From: Pleodorina starrii
Taxonomy: Eukaryota > Chlorophyta > Chlorophyceae > Chlamydomonadales > Volvocaceae
Assembly: GCA_030267565.1 (NCBI GenBank)
Contig: BRXU01000024.1
Coordinates: 1,658,501 to 1,722,500, forward strand
DNA length: 64,000 nt
Direction: 5' to 3'
Shown here one piece after another: positions 59,901 to 64,000 of this stretch. The position numbers and the translations under genes are program-made. The notes beneath the pieces are model-generated. The model made no database searches. It worked only from the letters and a program-made list of their open reading frames with translations, and was not told where the DNA came from. The stretch's first letter is position 1. Each line of letters starts with the position of its first letter.

Positions 59901-62831
59901 GCATACACCTGTCTGATACGTGGCGCCAACCAACGAGATGTGGCCGCCGGCAGCCGCAAAGCCGCAATGCTCCAAAGCGGGACAAATGAGCCAACCAAAC
60001 ACGAAACGGTCGGTGAGTTTAGCGACGGAGCCCAGCACAAAATGGATAATCGCCATGGTTGCCCAGCCACACGCACACAGTTTTGCGTTGATGCTCCTTC
60101 TAAGGAAGACCAAGGAGGACACTCATGCCACGTATCGTATCGTATCGTATCATATGGTGTCGGGGGTGCAGGCAGCAAGGCGGACCTGATCCAGCTCTGG
60201 CTGAACAACACGCTACAGATCTTCCAGATCGATGTGTGCAAGCACTGCCACCGGCCGTTCAACCACTCGGTGTGGGCGAATGCGACCGCGGCCTACAGCG
60301 TGGAATTCAAGAAGTGGTTCGAGCCCTGGGGAGCGCTCTGGCGGTGAGTGCGCAGACGGTGTCGAAACAGATGAAATTGCACACGTCACGCTGGGGCGTT
60401 ATCTCTGCCTGGGCGTATGTCCTATGCCCCTACACGCAGGAGCAGGAGAGCTGTTCAGTCCCGGGTTACCTTACCGTTACGGCCCTTCTCACCCCTTTTC
60501 GTGGGCAAATACGGAAGAGCGGGTCGTGAATGTGAATTCACATGAGACGGCGTGGCTTGACTACGTGCACAAGCGTTGATGCCCGTATGCGTAGTGTATG
60601 GCCAGTCCCCGCGGACTCCCAACCTGGTGCGCTTTGGCCAGGGCGATCTCGGCGCGGTGATACCAGTCTGAGGTTCGTCCCACCCCACCATCATTAGCCT
60701 GGCTGGATCGACTTGGGTTGCCCTTCCCTCCCTTTTCCCGCCCTTGTCCTTGTCCTTACCGCTGCGATGATTCGACGGATGGACGGATGGACGGACCGGG
60801 CGCCTGGGTGCGGCGAACTGCTGGCAACAAAAGTTTCCACGATCCGGGCTATGACGAGGTACGGAACTGCCGGTCGGGGGGGGGGTCGGGGAAGGCTGTC
60901 TCGCTAGCAGACATGACGGCGTCCCTTTGTTTCGACATTCAACTATATTTGCATAGCGAACCTTGTTCCCGCGACCACACCACAGCTCGGCTAGCCGGTC
61001 CGACCGCCTTGACGCATAATACTATTACGAAGAATAACAAAGCTTGCAAGGGACAAACTGTGAGGGGCAAAGCCGCAGATGCACACACGATGCGGTCTTC
61101 TGCGGGCCGACTTATCAAGATTAAGATCAAAATCAGAATCAAAAGTCCAGTCGGCAAATCTTAATAGAAATGGATGTTCGCTGTGCACTGTACAACATTA
61201 CGTCATAACGTCGCGACGTGCGACTTCGCGACGGCTTTGAACTTCTGATGTAAACCTGATTGTGGCACGCGGCGGGGTTGGGGTTGGGAAGGCCGGACCG
61301 TACGGGTTCCACCAGGGGCGGATCCAAGTCATGGGTGTCGAGATCCGCTGTCAAGAGCTACTGTGCGCTTTGCACTGTGGGCACAGGCGGCCGCGTCCCG
61401 GCGTGGTTGGCCCCGCACTCGATTTGCTCGCCGGGTGCAACCACTTGGAATGTCCTGTCGAGTGCAAAGTGATTTGGTCTAGCGGTGCTCCCTGACGTAT
61501 CGTACCTTACCGTACCTCCGGCCGCCACCATAGTGTCACTTTGCACTGCGTCCCGCACTCCACATAGTTGCATGAACGCACCCTCGCCTCCATTACACAC
61601 CTTCGCTGTCGACCTCGCCGTCCATGAAGTCGTGCGCATTCCTCTCCCTTACACGCACGCGTACGCATCCTTGCCCCGCATATGCAGCGCTTCCGTGGCT
61701 GGTACTTCAACAAGGTCTCCCACGTCGAGGCGATGGCGCGGCTGTGGCACTTCCAGTTCATCGTGCTGCCGGAATCCTGGCTGGTTCACCGGCCGCACAC
61801 CAAGATTGCAGCCGCGGAACTCCACCACGGAGCCAGCGCGAACAACACCAACGTAACCGCCAACAATGTTAACGATGCATCGTTGTCCGCTCTGCTGCAG
61901 GTGGGTGGGCGGGTTGGCGCCGGAGGGCCACCCGGGTGGGGAAATGGCAGAGCGGACCGGACAGGGAGGGCTAAGGGGCCAAGCACGGAAGAGGGAAGGG
62001 ACCTCCGGGGTTAAGCCCAACTGAGCCAGTTGTGATGCTGCGCTTGCTCACGCAGCCACCTCACGTGAGGTCGGGGCGTCGGGCACAGCACTTTCCCGCC
62101 CGCTTACCGTGCTCTTCCGTGCCACCAAGCCTTGACATGCTGTGGGGTACCTCACGGCGGACGAAAAAGCAAACGATGGGCGTGCACGTGGACCGTCACA
62201 TTATTGTCCAAGCGACGGTGCTTCCGCAGCCGAGCCGAGGGCGGGACCGCGCCCTCCCCCGCCCGCGCGCCCCCCCAATGGCTGGCGGGCTTTGTGGTGC
62301 CGTGATGACGAGTGAAACCCGTTGCACTGCACAAGTGACTTTCGGCCGCCGCACGCTTATCCGCTCGCCACAATCTTGCGTGTCCCCAGAAAAAACCGCT
62401 GGGCAACGCGCCCGAGGCCACCATGTTCGACCACTTCATGACCTACATCATGAACCTCTCTGAGCTGGTCCGGGAGCTCATGTCGCAGGGCAAGGGCTAT
62501 GTGCCGCAGATCAACCACCAGCTCGTGCACTGCCGGCGGGTTCTGCCGTGGTGGATGGGGCAGGGAAGACCAGGTGAGCTTGTGTGTGCGTGTTTAATCC
62601 CAAGTGCCCCCCTTCACTTCACATCGTGCAAGCGCATGCACGGCTGCGTTAGGTGTCATCGTGCACTGTCTTGGGAGCGCTGCCAAACATACTTGCAACC
62701 TTACCGTTACCGGACTGGCCCGGCCGCGTCTCCATCGGTTGTGGGCGCCTTCTTGGCCCATCTCCTTGCTTTCTGTGCCTCCTGCCGCCCCTCTGCTCGC
62801 TCACGTGCTCACAGGCGAGTGGCGCCACTGA
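56982..62831 (+). CDS. LARGE/B4GAT1-like glycosyltransferase, family GT49 (copy 2)
   Basis: Paralogue of the gene at 37444, with the same 11 exons and phases and the same 489-aa length: 56982-57049, 57158-57271, 57741-57842, 58163-58367, 58797-59041, 59348-59472, 60172-60343, 60834-60858, 61688-61900, 62390-62573 and 62815-62831. No stop or frameshift interrupts the exons. Changes are few, for example MELGK for MESGK at the start, NFDPSP for NFDSSP, and RISRFIG for RQVERFVG in exon 4. The DVD motif and all family blocks are conserved. The upstream ATG-containing 26-bp duplication seen before copy 1 is single here, which supports the chosen start. Both copies therefore look functional. Confidence 0.85.
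60912..61250 (-). mobile_element. R1 repeat copy 3 (internally deleted), in GT49 copy 2 intron 8
   Basis: Same insertion as in copy 1, but 437 bp are absent: CTAGCAGAC joins directly to ATGACGGCG. The CAGC-rich end of the repeat is therefore missing here. Confidence 0.75.
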
Positions 62832-63208
62832 ACAGAATGACGCGAGCGAGCGAATAAAGCCAGCCGAGCTTGGCAGGTTCACCACGCGGTTGTCCTGCTG
62901 GCTGTGGGTCAGGCTCACGCGTGCAAGCGGTGGGGGTGTAGGCAATGGCGCAAGGTGATGTTGGTGCGAAGTGGCCAACCTCTTGGAGTCCAAGTTTGGT
63001 CATCTCTGGTTGAGGCGTAACCGACTCTTGTGGGTTGGCAGGAAGCCATAGAAAATGAAGGAGGCTGGCGGGCGGGTCATGGGAGGGGGGGAATGGGCCT
63101 GGTGTGGCTTTGGGGCTCTGGGTAAATGAAGCATTTGGGCGGGGTATGGGTGTGTTGTGCGCCAGGCTGCACATCGGTGCGGTCGATATGGGGATATCGC
63201 CGCAGCCA

Positions 63209-63683
63209 GGTTAAGGTTCGCGTGTGTCCAATTGTACCCTGCGGCGTGACAAATCACCCCGCTGATTCCCGTGTGTATGAGGGTTGGTGTTACAGGGTTC
63301 TCATGAGAGGGGCCACGTGGCGGGGTTTGGAGATCGGGGCAGCGCTTCGGCTCACCGTTACCGTTGGTGAGCGTTTGCAGGTGGGTTGTGAGGAAAGAGA
63401 GGAGTGTCACTTCAGGTCGGAAATATAAAGAGGGCATGATGATAAGTGGGGGGAGGAGATCAGCCCGGCCTGTGCTTCTTCAGCACTTGACATTGTAATG
63501 AATGGTCCGTACGCAGCAGCCGTAAGCGCCTGCATAAGACGTCCGATACAAATAACTGCATGGTGGTGCTTTCTTGTTCAAGCGCAACGCGGGTCAGGAC
63601 CGTGATGAATGGCAAGGAGCGTGGCTGGCCAGTTACTGCTGCTATGCCCCCTCCACAGGGTCCTCCGTAACTACCGTACTCAC
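63209..63683. other. Sequence beyond the duplication breakpoint, no gene
   Basis: Includes no recognisable PEP carboxykinase exon downstream of the one at 63684-63760, although that exon's donor points into this stretch. Confidence 0.4.
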
Positions 63684-63760
63684 CGGCCGACAGCGTGGTC
63701 TTTCCGGTGCCGCTGAGTCCGAAGAACAGCGTCACATCCCCGGCGGCGCCACACAGTGAT
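63684..63760 (-). CDS. PEP carboxykinase (ATP) P-loop exon, isolated
   Basis: The minus strand encodes GDVTLFFGLSGTGKTTLSA, the kinase-1a (P-loop) motif of ATP-dependent phosphoenolpyruvate carboxykinase, which makes PEP from oxaloacetate in gluconeogenesis. The exon is bounded by a plausible acceptor (GTAAG|ATCACTG) and a strong donor (GGCCG|GTGAGTACG). The next expected family block (LIGDDEH...) is not found in the 475 bp before the GT49 duplicate begins. The gene's 3' part is therefore either beyond a long intron, lost, or displaced by the duplication. Upstream exons would lie past the right edge. It could be part of a live gene or a pseudogene fragment. Confidence 0.7.
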
Positions 63761-64000
63761 CTTACTGATCTTATCTATGGTCGGCATCTGAGACGATAAT
63801 TTCAATCTGCAATGATAGTTCTAATCTGCAGCTATAGGAGTGTCCGCGAGTTGACAACAGCCCTGCTGATGCATCAATGATTTTCCTGAGCGGCAATAGC
63901 ACTAAGACCTGTCGGGCGGTCCCACACAGCCCCTGGCACGGTGCGAAAACCCCAAAATCCCAACACGCCCCCTCGAACCGAACCGAAACGGGGCTGTGAC
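63761..64000. other. Right edge, no exon recognised
   Basis: Presumably intron or flank upstream of the PEP carboxykinase exon on the minus strand. No second family motif is visible. Confidence 0.35.

Larger units (their letters stand above)
56780..63208. repeat. Segmental duplication, right copy
   Basis: Direct-orientation partner of 37215-44110, spaced about 19.5 kb. Exons, introns and the R1 insertion in intron 8 are shared, so that insertion predates the duplication. Confidence 0.95.

Overview
The window looks like nuclear DNA of a chlamydomonad/volvocine green alga. Coding exons are GC-rich with G/C-ending third codon positions, genes are broken by many GT-AG introns, (CA)n and (CTG)n microsatellites are common, one intron carries a CCCTAAAA-type telomere-like tract (the Chlamydomonas telomere type), and one gene is the chloroplast outer-envelope pore OEP21. 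No rRNA, tRNA or CRISPR array was recognised.

Layout. 1-1318: first exon of a minus-strand, Ala-rich protein with an organelle-targeting-like N terminus, running off the left edge. 1931-6173: a six-exon OEP21 gene, reconstructed with consistent splice phases (221 aa). 6174-9343: mostly noncoding, with one decayed minus-strand coding patch. 9344-10831: an uninterrupted 1,488-bp (GGGGCC) tract, 248 hexamers, the same hexanucleotide that is expanded at human C9orf72. 10832-33177: a 22.3-kb tandem array of essentially identical units (period 2,954 bp for two units, 4,117 bp for the rest). A short GGGGCC tract sits at every unit junction. Each longer unit contains a ~0.8-kb near-perfect inverted repeat carrying a coiled-coil ORF of an unrecognised, probably mobile, element. 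33430-37200: repeat-rich DNA with a LINE reverse-transcriptase fragment.

37215-44110 and 56780-63208 are a recent segmental duplication. Each copy carries an apparently intact 11-exon gene for a LARGE/B4GAT1-like glycosyltransferase (family GT49, 489 aa), including a 25-nt microexon. Between the copies lie a short hypothetical gene (44693-45344), a LINE 3' fragment split by a 2,380-bp Mutator-like element with long terminal inverted repeats and a perfect 9-bp target duplication, and a three-exon DUF2264 gene (49215-51651). There is also a 773-bp TA-flanked MITE inside an older repeat. At 63684-63760, next to the right breakpoint of the second duplicate, is one minus-strand exon of ATP-type PEP carboxykinase with its P-loop.

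How parts relate: two glycosyltransferases flanking a DUF2264 protein suggest a small locus for making or modifying secreted or cell-wall glycans, but this is inference. The repeat array is the most unusual feature: GGGGCC tracts, long inverted repeats and 76-bp direct repeats together look like a structure prone to replication-driven amplification.
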